A stretch of 64,000 bases of DNA, taken from Druceiella hillmani (lineage: Eukaryota; Arthropoda; Insecta; Lepidoptera; Hepialidae). Of the stretch, positions 62,496 through 64,000 are shown piece by piece. The stretch lies in the NCBI GenBank assembly GCA_039881145.1, contig JAYKKI010000015.1:30049001-30113000 (forward strand), read 5' to 3'. How positions within the stretch are numbered: position 1 is the stretch's first letter; each line of letters starts with the position of its first letter. The notes under the pieces were generated by a model. The model was not told the origin of the DNA, made no database searches, and saw only the letters and a program-made list of their open reading frames with translations. The position numbers were made by a program, and so were the translations under genes.

Positions 62496-64000
62496 TGTAT
62501 AAAATAAGACACTGGATGTGCGAAAATAATCTAACCATTGTCGAGAAAAAATTTCGATTTTAGATTGTATCGTGTTGTCTTGTTGAGAACTAATAAATGT
62601 TTACAATCAATACAACCTAGACAAAGTGATGATACTTTGTGCATTTTTTCTTAAAATTCCTTTCTTATTTTTAAGTCTATAGAGGCAAATTAGTATATAA
62701 ACAAGGAATTCTTATATAAACCTTGGTCATATCTGTTCATCTGTCACCCTCGCAGTTTCTACAGTTTTAGACGTATGTGCATGAATAAGTAGACGTTTAC
62801 ATTTCGATTAATATTTATATTTTTAATATATCTCCCCCTATGAAAAAGTGAAGGAATATTTTCTTCGAAAGGTACAAAAGTTTCAAACAAAAAATTAAAA
62901 TCGACTAAAAGTAAATTCTGTCTTACTAAAAAATGTAATACGTCTCTATTACTTTGCTTAATATTTGATAAAAATTATTTATGATTCAAAAGTCAAAATT
63001 TTTTTTAAAAATGCCCCAAGTTACGCATAAAAAAATCAGTCGTACGAAAACTCAATATTTCGAGCCTTCTCAACTCTCTGTTTTCTTTGCTACGATTTCA
63101 CGTGGGGAATCCGTCTGGTTAGACCTTAGATTTGTCTCTGTTCTGTGCATTGAACATAATTGTACCTTGGTCAGTCGGGACTTTCCAGAAAGCCGCGCTT
63201 TTTTCATAAATTGTCCATAGCATTATAAATTTAATTTGACTACTCATATTTGAAATTAGTTAAACGCCGATATAGAATGCGTGCGGACAAAAAAGATTCT
63301 GACTCAAAAAGTAAGCTTTTCAACATTATATAAAGTCAGTTTATTTAACACGTGACAAAAGCTATTAAGCTGAAAGTTTGCTCTTGTGATTGATTAATTT
63401 TCTGCCCGAAAAAGTTTGAAAATGATTATCCGCTGCCAAAGTATCCTCTGCAGCATAAATCAAACCACCAATTTGCAGCATAAGTCAAACCACCCATGAG
63501 GTTTCAAAGTCAAACAAAGTTCTTCAAAAATGATCACCGCTAAAATTATTAAGAGTTTTAAGTATCTCCTGATATACTCATAGATATAAAATTATTAAGA
63601 TAAGAAAGAGGAAGGAGACTTCATATTCGTTTTTATGTTTTTAGTACCTACTTTTTTTTAATATTTGTTTAATTTTCTCTATAATCATGCGAAAGAAAAT
63701 TTATTAGTTTCACTTTCCAGGTGTAATATTTTAAGGCATAACCGATAAAATTCATAATACTGTAAAGAGAAACAGACTTGTTTAGAAAATGTTGCAATTT
63801 ATCTGATGAATCAGGAATTACTATAGCTCATGTTTAATATAAAAAGGCTTACTTCGTTACTGTTTAGCAAATAAACCAATTTGTAGCAAACACTGTAATT
63901 TTGTTGGCTAAAGCCAAGTACAGTGTATTTAAAGTCTTCTAAATTTCTTTCTTATCATCCTATTTATTTTCTACCCAGTAATTTTCCTATTTATTTACTG
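62496..64000. other. End of window, no gene recognised
   Basis: AT-rich sequence beyond the Helitron N-terminus. Part is presumably the Helitron's 5' non-coding end, but no boundary could be set. A 23-bp phrase (CAGCATAA-TCAAACCACC) is repeated at 63450 and 63476. No coding region supported. Confidence 0.4.

Overview
The window is eukaryotic nuclear DNA from an insect, probably a moth, butterfly or close relative. The base composition is AT-rich, the introns are long, there are many TA and CA microsatellites, and transposable elements of several orders sit in introns and between genes. The lepidopteran placement is an inference from the RpL14 protein sequence and from the style of a tRNA-derived SINE; it was not checked against a database.

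Three transcription units can be read, all on the + strand. (1) 840-36838 is the 3' two thirds of Rim (Rab3-interacting molecule, the presynaptic active-zone scaffold). Fifteen exons join in one frame from the end of the FYVE-type zinc finger through PDZ, C2A and C2B to the stop codon; the exon lengths sum to 2592 nt (863 codons plus stop). (2) 47622-48480 is RpL14, with a non-coding first exon that starts in a pyrimidine tract and one coding exon. (3) 48542-56415 is a non-coding, many-exon gene whose introns carry at least 13 guide RNAs: two H/ACA RNAs and eleven box C/D RNAs. The C/D box D lies 68-78 nt upstream of the 3' splice site every time. Guides match U27, U30 and U31, the set carried by vertebrate UHG (SNHG1), so this looks like the insect UHG-type snoRNA host gene, expanded by local duplication. 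RpL14 and the host gene lie less than 0.1 kb apart.

The remainder is repeats. Rim introns hold an ordered dimeric minisatellite (6793-7888), a SINE, a degenerate mariner with both ends (17787-19075), LINE pieces, a Tigger/pogo remnant, a hAT/ZMYM1-like remnant, and a 5'-truncated LINE that has inserted into a minisatellite. Between Rim and RpL14 lie a SINE, a 109-bp-arm palindrome, a 47-bp minisatellite, a 0.5-kb alternating purine-pyrimidine tract dominated by about 98 copies of TGCG, and a 2.9-kb DNA transposon with terminal inverted repeats of about 520 bp. Downstream of the host gene are a second mariner (57057-58370) and a decayed Helitron (58440-62495, minus strand) interrupted by a 1015-bp element with its own inverted repeats. 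No prokaryotic features, CRISPR arrays, rRNA or intact tRNA genes were seen.
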